From a virus: 64,000 bases of DNA. The stretch's first letter is position 1. Every line of letters begins with the position of its first letter. The stretch spans positions 1-64,000 of the IMG/VR virus record IMGVR_UViG_3300025687_000026; one strand, given 5' to 3'. Both the position numbers and the translations under genes were made by a program. The notes below the pieces were generated by a model, which was given only the letters and a program-made list of their open reading frames with translations, did no database searches and had not been told where the DNA came from. Positions 14,917 through 23,165 of this stretch are shown one piece after another.

Positions 14917-15255
14917 ATGATTGACACAAGCAAATACGAAGGACACACACCGGGGCCGTGGGAGGCGGAACTGGACGACACTGATGGGCACATGTATGTG
15001 GCTATCGCTGAGGGAGATGAAAAGCGAGAGGTGTTTTTGGACTTACCATGCTGGGTGTGTGAGGAAGACATGTTGGAACTCACGGCTACTGCTGAACTGA
15101 TAGCAGACGCACCACTTCTCCTCGCAGAAGTCAAGCGGTTGCGTGAGCGACTCATTAGAGCATACGATTGGGCTGAGAATGCGGTCAATGGTAATGACTC
15201 AGCGATGATGGACTACATTGAATATGTGTGCGGAGACGAAGGTGAAGAGGAATGA
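14917..15255 (+). CDS. Ead/Ea22-like accessory protein, paralogue 1
   Basis: 112 residues starting MIDTSKYEGHTPGPWEAEL and containing LIADAPLLLAEVKRLRERL. The TPGPW opening and the A-x-LIADAPLLL helix are typical of Ead/Ea22-type phage accessory proteins of unknown function. It is the first of three tandem paralogues, driven by promoter copy 4. Ends GEEE, whose codons provide the next SD. Confidence 0.7.
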   Translation: MIDTSKYEGHTPGPWEAELDDTDGHMYVAIAEGDEKREVFLDLPCWVCEEDMLELTATAELIADAPLLLAEVKRLRERLIRAYDWAENAVNGNDSAMMDYIEYVCGDEGEEE

Positions 15256-15536
15256 TTGACACAGACAAATACGAAGGACACACGCTGAACGACTCGTTGA
15301 AAATGGGTGAACCCGACTACGACGACGCGAGGGAAATGTTGTGTGGTGGTGGACTCGTCGGGTGGCTCATCATGAGCGACCATCCGGGTGCTGAAACAAA
15401 CGCACAACTCATCGCAGATGCACCACTTCTCCTCGCAGAAGTCAAGCGGTTGCGTGAAGCGATTGAATACGCCATTGTTCATGCGGAGAACTATGATGTG
15501 ATTAGGGTCTTAGATGAGGTGATGAAAAATGATTGA
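15252..15536 (+). CDS. Ead/Ea22-like accessory protein, paralogue 2
   Basis: 94 residues starting MIDTDKYEGHTLNDSLKMG with LIADAPLLLAEVKRLREAI. About 45 nt around this helix are almost identical to paralogue 1 at DNA level, which points to recent duplication, while the middle has diverged completely. Start overlaps the previous stop. Confidence 0.7.
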   Translation: MIDTDKYEGHTLNDSLKMGEPDYDDAREMLCGGGLVGWLIMSDHPGAETNAQLIADAPLLLAEVKRLREAIEYAIVHAENYDVIRVLDEVMKND

Positions 15537-15918
15537 TGAAAGCAAATACGAAGGACGCACAGAAGGTAAATGGGAATACGACAGTGCTACTATTCATGCT
15601 ACTGCTAAAGGTGGTAATGAAATCATAGCGGAATACCCTTGTTGGAATTACAACAAAGACCAACTGATAACCAAAGAGGAAGAGGCTAACCTACGACTCA
15701 TGGCGGACGCACCACTTCTCCTTGAAGAACTGAAGAGACTACAACACAGACTCATGCTTGCAGAATCAGCCCTTGGTGAAATCCGTGCCTACCATGAAAG
15801 TGGTAGCGGCGACCTCGGTGAAATCATCCAACACTACAGGGACAACGAGGGCGTTGAAATGCCGAATGCGTTTGACGAGGATGATGATTCTTCATATACT
15901 GTGGAAGGAGATGACTGA
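15529..15918 (+). CDS. Ead/Ea22-like accessory protein, paralogue 3
   Basis: 129 residues starting MIDESKYEGRTEGKWEYD, with LMADAPLLLEELKRLQHRL in the middle, followed by a longer acidic C-terminus (FDEDDDSSYTVEGDD). It overlaps paralogue 2 by 8 nt. Function unknown. Confidence 0.7.
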   Translation: MIDESKYEGRTEGKWEYDSATIHATAKGGNEIIAEYPCWNYNKDQLITKEEEANLRLMADAPLLLEELKRLQHRLMLAESALGEIRAYHESGSGDLGEIIQHYRDNEGVEMPNAFDEDDDSSYTVEGDD

Positions 15919-15919
15919 C

Positions 15920-16387
15920 ATGACAACAAACAGCAACGAGATGTATGACGAATGGGAGAACCAAACTGAAGGGCAGTGCCCTAAGTGTGGAGAAGGTGAC
16001 ACCTCCATGGCTCAGGAGTTCAATCAGTTTTGGACTCGCTGGGACACACGCCCTGAGAAGATGAGCACAGACGGAGAAGAGATGGTTCTCATCAGGACGA
16101 AGTGTAGCGTGTGCGATTGGGAAGGCTCGTTCATGTATGAACTCGGCCCCTTCGCTGGCTACATCACCGACGAGCAGATGAAAGTCCATGAGGCTATCAT
16201 GGAGGCGAAGGATGAGGCTCGCAACCAAGCCGTCATGGATGGTGTGCTGTGCTTCATGCACGAAGTAGAGAACTGCGATGACCCCATGTGTCAGGCCCCG
16301 GTGCCTGAGCCCCAGCCTGTCAACCATGGCGAAGCGTTCAGCATGGTGAACCGTGCGCTCGCATCCGTCGTCGACGAGGAGGAATGA
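15920..16387 (+). CDS. Zinc-ribbon protein of unknown function
   Basis: 155 residues. CPKCGEGD (about 18-21) pairs with TKCSVCDWEGS (about 58-61) to form a typical zinc ribbon separated by a 37-residue insert. A later acidic helix contains CFMHEVENCDDPMC. The ATG at 15920 is chosen over the one at 15911 because AAGGAG lies 9 nt upstream. It ends EEE, then ATGA couples to the small frame below. Confidence 0.7.
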   Translation: MTTNSNEMYDEWENQTEGQCPKCGEGDTSMAQEFNQFWTRWDTRPEKMSTDGEEMVLIRTKCSVCDWEGSFMYELGPFAGYITDEQMKVHEAIMEAKDEARNQAVMDGVLCFMHEVENCDDPMCQAPVPEPQPVNHGEAFSMVNRALASVVDEEE

Positions 16388-16497
16388 GCATGACATATAC
16401 ACAAAGCGTAGGACAACCAAGACAAAAAGGACAACAGCAAACTTCACTACTTAAAGCAGCATCAAAAACGGAAAGCAGCAAGGAGGAACAAGAATGA
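16384..16497 (+). CDS. Possible 37-residue coupled protein spanning a promoter element
   Basis: Reads MSMTYTQSVGQPRQKG, then TSLLKAASK from promoter copy 5, then a Ser/Glu/Lys tail. It overlaps the gene before by ATGA and the gene after by ATGA, has GAGGAGG just upstream, and uses the same SLLKxxS frame as other genes that run through the element. Composition is polar and low complexity, so it may only be a translated spacer. Confidence 0.4.
   Translation: MSMTYTQSVGQPRQKGQQQTSLLKAASKTESSKEEQE
16443..16465 (+). promoter_or_regulatory. 23-nt promoter element, copy 5
   Basis: AAAGCAGCATCAA form. ATG 16494 is 51 nt from the element start, with AAGGAGG 7 nt before it: leadered class. Confidence 0.75.
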
Positions 16498-16892
16498 CCC
16501 TGACCCATTACCAATGCGAACAACTGATGAGCACGGCTCGTGACCCTTACAAGGGCAAGCCGATGAAGAACAACACCCGACTGTATAAGTTGGGCGACCA
16601 CTACGGACTTGAACTGCACGGCACCATGGTGCTCCGCATCTATGTGGATGGATGGGTGCTCAGTGCTGGTGGTTGGACTACTGTGACAACCAAAGCGAGG
16701 CTCAATGAGTTCGGCCCGGCGCGTATCTCCCAGCGTGACTGGACTTGGTATGTTGCCTCCCCTGACGGTGACAAGATGTTTCACAACGGCATCTTCGTGG
16801 ACTTGAATCACAATGTGTGGGACAGCCGTGCCCACTACCTACACTCACTTACACTCAGTCAGCCTGATGACATCTCGGAGGTGGTTGAATGA
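16494..16892 (+). CDS. Unknown protein
   Basis: 132 residues, beta-rich in appearance with repeated aromatic strands (GLELHGTMVLRIYVDGWVL; DWTWYVASPDGDKMFHNG). No catalytic motif was recognised. The strong SD and promoter copy 5 indicate that it opens a small operon of four overlapping genes. Confidence 0.7.
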   Translation: MTLTHYQCEQLMSTARDPYKGKPMKNNTRLYKLGDHYGLELHGTMVLRIYVDGWVLSAGGWTTVTTKARLNEFGPARISQRDWTWYVASPDGDKMFHNGIFVDLNHNVWDSRAHYLHSLTLSQPDDISEVVE

Positions 16893-17002
16893 TGGAGGAC
16901 AGTTACAGCAGACTCATCCTGTGGATGCTCAACCACAAACCAACACGCCCTGCTGATGACTACGATGACATCGCTGGCTTTGAACCAACGGAGGGTTACT
17001 GA
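16889..17002 (+). CDS. 37-residue acidic protein
   Basis: MMEDSYSRLILWMLNHKPTR followed by an acidic tail (DDYDDIAGFEPTEGY). Coupled by overlaps at both ends, with SD GAGGTGGTTG upstream and its own GAGGG serving the next gene. Function unknown. Confidence 0.55.
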   Translation: MMEDSYSRLILWMLNHKPTRPADDYDDIAGFEPTEGY

Positions 17003-17313
17003 TGGCGAACGATACAATCAAGGAAACATTCACGGAGACACGAAGCCTGAACAGAGAGAACTCCTTCGGGACTGTGGCTACTGCGGAGGACATTGAACTC
17101 ACTGTGGACATTGGCTTCAGCCCGAGCACCGGGCGTGGTTGGTTTGAGTTCTACGACGAAGAACAGGACTGGTATGCTTCAGGTGGACTACGGATTACCG
17201 ACGGTGTGCTCACGGACTACGATGGAGTCTTTGCTCTACCCGACTTTGTGCTGGACTGGCTACAGACGCAAGGCGTTGATGTCACCGAGATGCGGAGGGT
17301 GATGAACGAATGA
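17002..17313 (+). CDS. Unknown protein
   Basis: 103 residues. The middle reads as beta strands with aromatic residues (GRGWFEFYDEEQDWYASGG) and the C-terminus as a helix (FVLDWLQTQGVDVTEMRRVM). The single-base overlap TGATG with the previous gene supports the start. No recognised domain. Confidence 0.65.
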   Translation: MANDTIKETFTETRSLNRENSFGTVATAEDIELTVDIGFSPSTGRGWFEFYDEEQDWYASGGLRITDGVLTDYDGVFALPDFVLDWLQTQGVDVTEMRRVMNE

Positions 17314-17405
17314 GCATCGTCACACGGCACGGTCAGGCTCAGGTGGTTGTCATCGTTGAGCGAGAAGACGGACAGATGGAAGTCATCTTGGAACTGATGG
17401 ACTGA
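17310..17405 (+). CDS. 31-residue protein
   Basis: MSIVTRHGQAQVVVIVERED then GQMEVILELMD: two short strands and a turn, like the start of a small beta fold. ATGA overlap upstream; ends 4 nt before promoter copy 6. A similar tail (ELMD versus TDGLRT region) recurs before copy 8, but no function is apparent. Confidence 0.5.
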   Translation: MSIVTRHGQAQVVVIVEREDGQMEVILELMD

Positions 17406-17409
17406 GGAC

Positions 17410-17432
17410 TTCACTACTTAAAGCGGCATCAA
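17410..17432 (+). promoter_or_regulatory. 23-nt promoter element, copy 6
   Basis: AAAGCGGCATCAA form, 51 nt before the ATG of the antirestriction gene, with AAGGAGG in the leader. Confidence 0.75.
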
Positions 17433-17460
17433 TAACAAAGGACAGCAAGGAGGAACAACC

Positions 17461-18411
17461 ATGGCGAAGATGAGTAGAGAACAGAAGAAGACATACGGCA
17501 AACAGAAGAGCGATGAGATGAGCGAGCGGTGGTTCAACGCCATCGCTGACGGCATCAAGTCAGGCAACATCCCATGGCGTAAGCCGTGGAACGGTGGTGC
17601 TTCAGGTATGCCTCAGAACCTCAAGAGCAAGAAGACTTACCGTGGTGGTAACTTGATGGGACTGTGGTTCTCAGCCATGGCGGCTGGCTTCAGCGACCTT
17701 CGGTTCGCCACACGCAACCAACTCAAAGAGGCGGGCATGAGCATCGCTGGCCTGAAGAACGGGACTGGTTTCCCCATCCGCTTCTTCAAACCCAACACCT
17801 ACGAGAAAGAGAACGAGCGAGGCGAGGTTGAGGTTCGCTCAGGTTATGTCACCCGGTGGTATGAGGTGTGGTGCGTTGAGCAGTGCGAGGGTTACGAAGC
17901 CCCTCCCGTGAGCGACTCTCATCAACCTGTTCCCGTCCATGAGATGATGAGCAACTTCAACACCTATGTTGAGAGTCAACCCACGCTGACCTTGAACCGT
18001 GGCGGCAATCGTGCCTTCTATCGGCTCAACGGCGACACCATCCAACTCCCCGTCCACGAAGCATTCACCGATTCACTCGGCGAAGTCATGACGGCGTTTC
18101 ACGAAGCGGTTCACTCCACTGGGCACCCCCAGCGTTGTGAGCGTGACCTGAAGAACTCGTTCGGCTCCCCTGAGTATGCGCTTGAGGAACTGGTCGCTGA
18201 ACTTGGCTCCATGCTTACTGTTGTGCGCCTTGGTGGTGAGTTCAAACCTGATGCTGTCATGGAGGAAAACGCCAACAACATCGCCTACCTTCAGTCATGG
18301 CTCAAGGCTTGTAACGAGCAAGACAAAGCCCTCACCGCCGCATTCGGTCAGGCTCAAGCGGCCTCCGACTACATCGTTTCCTACTGTCAAAGCGAGGAGG
18401 TGAACGAATGA
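17461..18411 (+). CDS. ardC: ArdC-type antirestriction protein
   Basis: 316 residues. The N-terminal domain (about 15-140; WFNAIADGIKSGNIPWRKPW and NLKSKKTYRGGNLMGL) is the ssDNA-binding ArdC/TraC-N type. The C-terminal zincin-like domain holds HEAVHSTGH (214-222) and a downstream EELVAELGS helix giving the third ligand. Such proteins coat incoming single-stranded DNA and protect against restriction of plasmids and phages. The family is well known in bacteria; here it is in an archaeal virus context. Strong SD and promoter copy 6 suggest early, independent expression. Confidence 0.88.
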   Translation: MAKMSREQKKTYGKQKSDEMSERWFNAIADGIKSGNIPWRKPWNGGASGMPQNLKSKKTYRGGNLMGLWFSAMAAGFSDLRFATRNQLKEAGMSIAGLKNGTGFPIRFFKPNTYEKENERGEVEVRSGYVTRWYEVWCVEQCEGYEAPPVSDSHQPVPVHEMMSNFNTYVESQPTLTLNRGGNRAFYRLNGDTIQLPVHEAFTDSLGEVMTAFHEAVHSTGHPQRCERDLKNSFGSPEYALEELVAELGSMLTVVRLGGEFKPDAVMEENANNIAYLQSWLKACNEQDKALTAAFGQAQAASDYIVSYCQSEEVNE

Positions 18412-18848
18412 GGAGCATCACATACACAGTCTACACGATTGACGAACATCCCGACAAGGAGAAGTGCTACGAGTGGATGCGGGACAACTTAGACTACTTG
18501 TCTGAGCACGAAGGTGAGGCATTCCTTGCTTCCCTCACCAAGTTGCACGAACACATTGGAGGCAAGTTCGACTACCGCGTTTCCCTTTATGTGGACCGAG
18601 GTGATGTGATTCGCTTCACGGACTACGATGAAGAACTGCTGGCTGAACTTGATGCAGATGCTTGCCCCTTGACTGGTTGCTATTGGGATGCGGAAGTGAT
18701 TGAACACCTGCGTGCCGATAACATGCGAGGGTTGATGGACAAACTGAACAAGGCACACGACTACTGCTACACCGACGAGGCTTTGCACGAAACGGCTGAG
18801 GCTAACGGATGGGAGTTCAAAGAGAACGGGGTGATGGAGAATGAATAG
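18408..18848 (+). CDS. Unknown protein of a family common in phages
   Basis: 146 residues: SITYTVYTIDEHPDKEKCYEW, then a helix, IGGKFDYRVSLYVDRGDVIRF, and a Tyr/Asp-rich C-terminal helix bundle. This pattern (EHPDKEK...W, GGKFDY) recurs in unannotated phage proteins, from memory only. It is coupled to the antirestriction gene by ATGA, so it may act with it. Confidence 0.65.
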   Translation: MRSITYTVYTIDEHPDKEKCYEWMRDNLDYLSEHEGEAFLASLTKLHEHIGGKFDYRVSLYVDRGDVIRFTDYDEELLAELDADACPLTGCYWDAEVIEHLRADNMRGLMDKLNKAHDYCYTDEALHETAEANGWEFKENGVMENE

Positions 18849-19035
18849 TGGAATGATTGGAGATAAGGAAGTTGAGATGCACGAACTTGCTGACTTCACT
18901 TGGGCTATTGACATTGTTCGACACACATCTGAGGACACGAAAGAGTTGCTCGAAGGATGGATAGTCGCAGATGAACAAAAGGCACTTACATTGTATGATG
19001 AAAAAGTAAAGGAATTGCAGGAGATGATTGAATGA
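18841..19035 (+). CDS. Unknown acidic helical protein
   Basis: 64 residues, almost entirely helical and acidic (HTSEDTKELLEGWIVADEQ; EKVKELQEMIE). Overlaps both neighbours. No function seen. Confidence 0.55.
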   Translation: MNSGMIGDKEVEMHELADFTWAIDIVRHTSEDTKELLEGWIVADEQKALTLYDEKVKELQEMIE

Positions 19036-19535
19036 CTTGGGAAATGAGCGAATTGACATATGAAGTGACAGGAGAACACAGGGGTTGGATGTTGATTAAC
19101 ACCGAAACCAAGCGAACCATCGCTTGCGAATCGGAAGCCGAAGCAAGGGCTATCGCAGACGCACCACTTCTCCTTGAAGAAGTCAAGCGACTACAAAAGG
19201 TGGAGGCTCTCGCTGAGAAGCGGTTGGAGTTTATCCAACGCTTGATGAGCGAGAACGAGAACATGCGCTCTGACCTGTTTTGGCTTACGAACACGATGGA
19301 CGAAGGCCAACAGAAGGACACGGACTACCTCAAGCAACGAGCAGTTCACCCATCCATCGCTGACTTCGTTCAGAGCCTTGCTGAATGGGGCTTCAACCAT
19401 GTCGACCACGGATTCCTGTGGGAAGCCATGGTTTCAGTCATCGAGGCTGGCGAGCGTGGCGACCTTGATGACTTGATTGAGGAACAGGATTCACTACTTA
19501 AAGCGGCATCAAATGATGAGGGGGAGGAAGAATGA
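19032..19535 (+). CDS. Ead/Ea22-like accessory protein, paralogue 4
   Basis: 167 residues. After a short beta region it contains AIADAPLLLEEVKRLQKVEAL, the same helix as the three tandem paralogues 3.5 kb upstream, then a long coiled coil. The C-terminus DSLLKAASN is encoded by promoter copy 7 and ends EGEEE. Function unknown. Confidence 0.65.
   Translation: MTWEMSELTYEVTGEHRGWMLINTETKRTIACESEAEARAIADAPLLLEEVKRLQKVEALAEKRLEFIQRLMSENENMRSDLFWLTNTMDEGQQKDTDYLKQRAVHPSIADFVQSLAEWGFNHVDHGFLWEAMVSVIEAGERGDLDDLIEEQDSLLKAASNDEGEEE
19490..19512 (+). promoter_or_regulatory. 23-nt promoter element, copy 7 (inside a coding region)
   Basis: AAAGCGGCATCAA form in the frame reading SLLKAAS. The next ATG, 19532, is 42 nt from the element start with GGGGAGGA directly before it. 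Confidence 0.7.
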
Positions 19536-19669
19536 AAGGAACAATGATTGCACTACGAAAAGCACAGAAGGAGAACCGTGAACTCAAGGAGAGACTCAAG
19601 GCCATGGAGCAGTGGCTCTCCGAAGAGACGATGGCCGAGATGGAAAAGCATGGGTGGGTGTTTGAATGA
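19532..19669 (+). CDS. 45-residue coiled-coil protein
   Basis: MKGTMIALRKAQKENRELK, then heptad-like Leu/Met spacing through ERLKAMEQWLSEETMAEMEK. First gene after promoter copy 7, coupled to the next by ATGA. Probably a short dimerising helix. Confidence 0.55.
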   Translation: MKGTMIALRKAQKENRELKERLKAMEQWLSEETMAEMEKHGWVFE

Positions 19670-19890
19670 TTACCTCATGTTTGAGCGTTAAATGCGAGTG
19701 TTGCAGGGAGCACTACAAAACCGAAGAACTTCACTCGCAAGAAGTGACGGAACTCAACCGACTCATCACTGAGATGCACAACATGCACATTCTCGGCACC
19801 CCCTTCAAGGAATGGGACATTGAGTTGCAGATAGCGGCCATGTCAGCGTATCTTGAAACGAAGGAATCGAAAGAGGAGTTGATTGCATGA
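19666..19890 (+). CDS. Unknown small Cys-containing protein
   Basis: 74 residues. KCECCREHY near the N-terminus holds three Cys and a His, enough for a partial metal site. The rest is helical and acidic. Coupled on both sides. Confidence 0.55.
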   Translation: MITSCLSVKCECCREHYKTEELHSQEVTELNRLITEMHNMHILGTPFKEWDIELQIAAMSAYLETKESKEELIA

Positions 19891-20180
19891 CCCGCATCAC
19901 TGCTGAAAGCATCCGTATGCAGATGGATTCTCTTCGCCTCCAACTGCGACGGCTTGAAGAGTTCAACTCCAAGAACTTCACTCCTGAGAAGTGCGCTGAA
20001 AAAGAACACTACTGGGTGGCTGTTGACAGCGAGCATGACTTCGGTGTCTACAACTGCGTCCTGATGGAGTGTCAACAGTGCGGCACCCGACAGTGGTGGA
20101 ACTACGATTTCAAGGACTCTGATGAAGAGGACCCATGGTCCGACCTGCGCCCTGAAGAACCCAAGGAGGAAGAGGAATGA
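19887..20180 (+). CDS. Unknown protein with C-terminal zinc-knuckle-like pair
   Basis: 97 residues. A coiled-coil N-terminus (MQMDSLRLQLRRLEEF) precedes a segment with MECQQCGTRQWW and an upstream Cys, possibly a zinc ribbon. The C-terminus is acidic and ends EEEE from SD-like GAGGAAGAGG codons. Confidence 0.6.
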   Translation: MTRITAESIRMQMDSLRLQLRRLEEFNSKNFTPEKCAEKEHYWVAVDSEHDFGVYNCVLMECQQCGTRQWWNYDFKDSDEEDPWSDLRPEEPKEEEE

Positions 20181-20695
20181 ACATCTTCGTGCTCCATGAG
20201 AACCCCATCATCGCCGCTGAGATGCACTGCGACAAGCATGTGCCCAAGATGTGCGTCGAGGCCGCACAGATGATGGCCTCAGCCCTGCGCCGATGGGGGG
20301 CCACCGATGAGGACATGCCTCTCACCAAAGCAGGTAAGCCCTACAAGGGCGGCTACGCTCACCATCCCTGCACCGTTTGGGCCGGGGATTCATGGGCCAA
20401 CCTTGACTGGCTTGGCTCTCACGCCATCGCTCTCTGTCAAGAATATGAGGCTCGCTTCGGCAAGGAGCACGCTTGCTGGCGACCCATCGTTCACATGAAC
20501 TCACTCGCTCTCACACCACGCTTCTTCAACGATGCTGACAGGCTGACCCCGTTCGCTCAGGCCATGCCCGACGAACACCGTAACCCGTGCGCCATCACGG
20601 CCTACCGTTCTTACTACCATGACAAGACCTTCGCCAAGTGGGAGAAGGGCACACCTGCTCCCGACTGGTGGCGAGGCGTGGAGGTGACGGCATGA
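20177..20695 (+). CDS. HCDKH-family protein widespread in phages
   Basis: 172 residues. The opening MNIFVLHENPIIAAEMHCDK, then HVPKMCVEAAQMM, HHPCTVWAGDSWANLDWL, FAQAMPDEHRNP and a C-terminal FAKWEKGTPAPDWW match a family seen in many phage genomes without an agreed function (from memory). The conserved His/Cys/Asp residues suggest a metal-dependent enzyme. Coupled by ATGA to both neighbours. Confidence 0.75.
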   Translation: MNIFVLHENPIIAAEMHCDKHVPKMCVEAAQMMASALRRWGATDEDMPLTKAGKPYKGGYAHHPCTVWAGDSWANLDWLGSHAIALCQEYEARFGKEHACWRPIVHMNSLALTPRFFNDADRLTPFAQAMPDEHRNPCAITAYRSYYHDKTFAKWEKGTPAPDWWRGVEVTA

Positions 20696-20772
20696 GTGAT
20701 ACGAATGCACACAACCTGAAAATCAAAATTGAGACGGACGAATACATCTACTGGGAATACACGGAGGCATAA
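20692..20772 (+). CDS. 26-residue protein
   Basis: MSDTNAHNLKIKIETDEYIY ending WEYTEA. ATGA overlap upstream with GAGGTGACGGC as SD. Too short to classify; may be a leader-like peptide before promoter copy 8. Confidence 0.4.
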   Translation: MSDTNAHNLKIKIETDEYIYWEYTEA

Positions 20773-20800
20773 ATCAGTTGAAAACCGATGGACTGAGGAC

Positions 20801-20823
20801 TTCACTACTTAAAGCAGCATTAA
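20801..20823 (+). promoter_or_regulatory. 23-nt promoter element, copy 8
   Basis: AAAGCAGCATTAA variant. ATG 20853 lies 52 nt from the element start, with AAGGAGG 8 nt before it. Confidence 0.75.
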
Positions 20824-20852
20824 GAAAAGAGGACAACAAGGAGGAAACAAAC

Positions 20853-23165
20853 ATGACGGAGATGATGAATATGAACGAACTACTGAGCAAGGAGCGGTTG
20901 GCTGAAGTCAAGTCGCAGAAGGCGGCGGCCATCTTCCGATACGCCAAAGCCTTCGGGACTTTCAGCATCCCACAGGACTGGGCCGTGCCCAACGCTGTGC
21001 CTTTGCTCTTGACTGACACTCCGCTCCATGTTGAGTCGGCTGGCGGAGTCACCGACTTCCCTGCATTCTTGAGAACCTGCCCACTCAACCCACGCCACGG
21101 TGTGCTTGAGTCTGTGCGCTGCGATGACATGGAATCACTTCACTCTGAGTTCAAGCGTCTCCGTGACATCATGATTGACGATGACCCTGAGGGTTGTCTC
21201 ATGCTCATGCCGTTCATCGACGCTGACAACAGTGCTGTGGTTGCTCTCAGCCACGGTGACTTCAACGGTTACGCCGTCTTCGGCCCCGGTCACGACGGTG
21301 TAACTGCTGGTCATGGCTTGCAGTTGGGCTTCCCTGTTCGTTCCGAGAAACACAGCGACAACATCGCACTCAACGCACTGGGTTGTAGCCCAGCAGACCA
21401 CGAACTTGAGTTCGTTTTCACCATGCCTAAGGGTCAGCGAGAGCGTGGTGTCTTCGATTGTAGCAAGGCCAATGGTGAATACATCACTCAGATTCGTGGG
21501 GCTCCTGAGCACACTCCCGTTAGCCCTCCACCTGCTGGTGTTGATACCATCGGCATGGTTCCGCAGGGTGAGGTTGTCATCAACGACTACATCATGATGA
21601 GTGGGCTTGAAGAGGTGGCTTGGCTTGAAGAGAACATCACCAAGGACAACTGCCCTGACGGTTACATGGTGGTCGAGCCGAACGGCTCTCGTCTCTCTCA
21701 CATCTACGCTCACTGCCGTGGCGTTGGTGTTCCCTATGTCATCACTGAGTCCGTGAACAAAGGTGACCGTTGGGTCGAGGCCGCTCCGGGTTGGGTGGTG
21801 CTTGACAACGAAGGCACCTTTGAGCCACAGCCCTACGCTCCCTCCGCATTCAAGGCCGACTTCATCCGTGGCCTCAATGCTGGTAACGACTACTGGGCTA
21901 AGCAACAGGGGTGGTTCTCCACCTTCTTCCATCAGTGGGTCAGTATGCCTTTGAGCAAACCTCAGGACACAGCGTTCCTCGCTGGTGTCTTTTGTGCATG
22001 GTTGCCGAAGTCCATCATGGCCCTCGGCCTCGGTGAGATGCGGCACGCTACTTCACTCAAGAGCAACGCTAACGCTTCACTGTTCGCTACCATCACCGCT
22101 TGCATCGGTGAAGATGTGTGGGTCAAGGTTCACGACAAGCCACACCTTGACAGCAATCGTAGCCACTACTATGCAGCCATCGGGCACATCAAACCAACCT
22201 TCTCACAGATGGCGAAGATGATGCTTTTCCTGTCCAAGCACTACATGAAGGGCTGGTCGGCTGGCTACGGCGGTCCTGCATGGGGCAACTCCATGGTGAC
22301 TGGAGCCACGCTCGCTCAGAGTGTGCAAACATTCCTTGACGCTCCTACTGATGAGAACCTTGACGCTCTCATCCTCAACGCCAACGCCGCTGAGAATGTG
22401 GTGCACAACAACGGCTTCCTGTTCAACAAGTGGCTGAGCAAGCGTGCGCTGGACGCAGGCACTGATGGCTTCAATGTTCGCAGTGACATCAAGAACATGG
22501 CCGCTACCTACACCATGGCGAGTGAGTTGCTCAACCCAGTGGAGGACATGAGTCCGGCTGAGGAACCTCAGCATGACTGGGATGGAGTGCTTGACTTTGT
22601 GTTCAAGAAGACTCCGGCCTACTGGCGCAAGAACCCGATTGCGATTGCCGCCAATGTGCCTGAGGCACTCAAGACTGCGGCCAAGACCATGCCGGTGGCC
22701 TACCGCCACGGCGACAAGGGCAGTCACAACAGCAGTCACAGCAAGGACTTCATCATGTGTGGTGTTGAGACTTGTTCCAAGTGTGCGTCCTTCATGCTGT
22801 GGGCAGCCAATAACAAGAACGAGGTGCCCGAACTGGTCGAGGTGCAACACTTGTTCGAGGAAGGAGCCATCGACATCATGCTTACTCCGACCAAGTTGGA
22901 TGTGTGGTTGGTCGGCACAGTGGTTCAAACCCGTGCTTCCGTCAAGCAACAGGTTGCTCTCATCAAGGCCAAGGAGTTCTTCCCTACCCCTGATGAGTTC
23001 AAGACCATCTACGCCGCACTCAACCCTGACGATTTGGACTACCCCGACATGGTGTATGTCCTGAACAAGTTCATGTCCAAGCAGGACGACAAGGAAGCGT
23101 TCGTCAACGCACTGCTCGGTAAGAAGCCGGACGACAATGACAACAACAAGGAGGCGATTGAATGA
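20853..23165 (+). CDS. Large protein with a possible PEP-utilizer-type phosphohistidine segment
   Basis: 770 residues from the ATG behind AAGGAGG; the longer open frame runs back through the promoter element and is rejected. Around residues 267-325 the order GYMVVEPNGSRLSHIYAHC, then VGVPYVI, then GDRWVEAAPGWVVLD resembles the swivelling phosphohistidine domain of PEP synthase-like enzymes (consensus G-x-TSHAAIxAR...GIPxVV...GxxVxVDGxxG). The His of SH would be the phosphoryl carrier. The remainder has no recognised ATP-grasp or TIM barrel, so the function is open. A Cys-rich patch CGVETCSKC lies near residue 640. Followed by a phosphatase gene (ATGA overlap). Confidence 0.7.
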   Translation: MTEMMNMNELLSKERLAEVKSQKAAAIFRYAKAFGTFSIPQDWAVPNAVPLLLTDTPLHVESAGGVTDFPAFLRTCPLNPRHGVLESVRCDDMESLHSEFKRLRDIMIDDDPEGCLMLMPFIDADNSAVVALSHGDFNGYAVFGPGHDGVTAGHGLQLGFPVRSEKHSDNIALNALGCSPADHELEFVFTMPKGQRERGVFDCSKANGEYITQIRGAPEHTPVSPPPAGVDTIGMVPQGEVVINDYIMMSGLEEVAWLEENITKDNCPDGYMVVEPNGSRLSHIYAHCRGVGVPYVITESVNKGDRWVEAAPGWVVLDNEGTFEPQPYAPSAFKADFIRGLNAGNDYWAKQQGWFSTFFHQWVSMPLSKPQDTAFLAGVFCAWLPKSIMALGLGEMRHATSLKSNANASLFATITACIGEDVWVKVHDKPHLDSNRSHYYAAIGHIKPTFSQMAKMMLFLSKHYMKGWSAGYGGPAWGNSMVTGATLAQSVQTFLDAPTDENLDALILNANAAENVVHNNGFLFNKWLSKRALDAGTDGFNVRSDIKNMAATYTMASELLNPVEDMSPAEEPQHDWDGVLDFVFKKTPAYWRKNPIAIAANVPEALKTAAKTMPVAYRHGDKGSHNSSHSKDFIMCGVETCSKCASFMLWAANNKNEVPELVEVQHLFEEGAIDIMLTPTKLDVWLVGTVVQTRASVKQQVALIKAKEFFPTPDEFKTIYAALNPDDLDYPDMVYVLNKFMSKQDDKEAFVNALLGKKPDDNDNNKEAIE

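Noticed and set aside
20778-20852. Upstream extension of the 770-residue protein
   Set aside because: It reads through the promoter element and the SD; the ATG at 20853 has AAGGAGG at proper distance.
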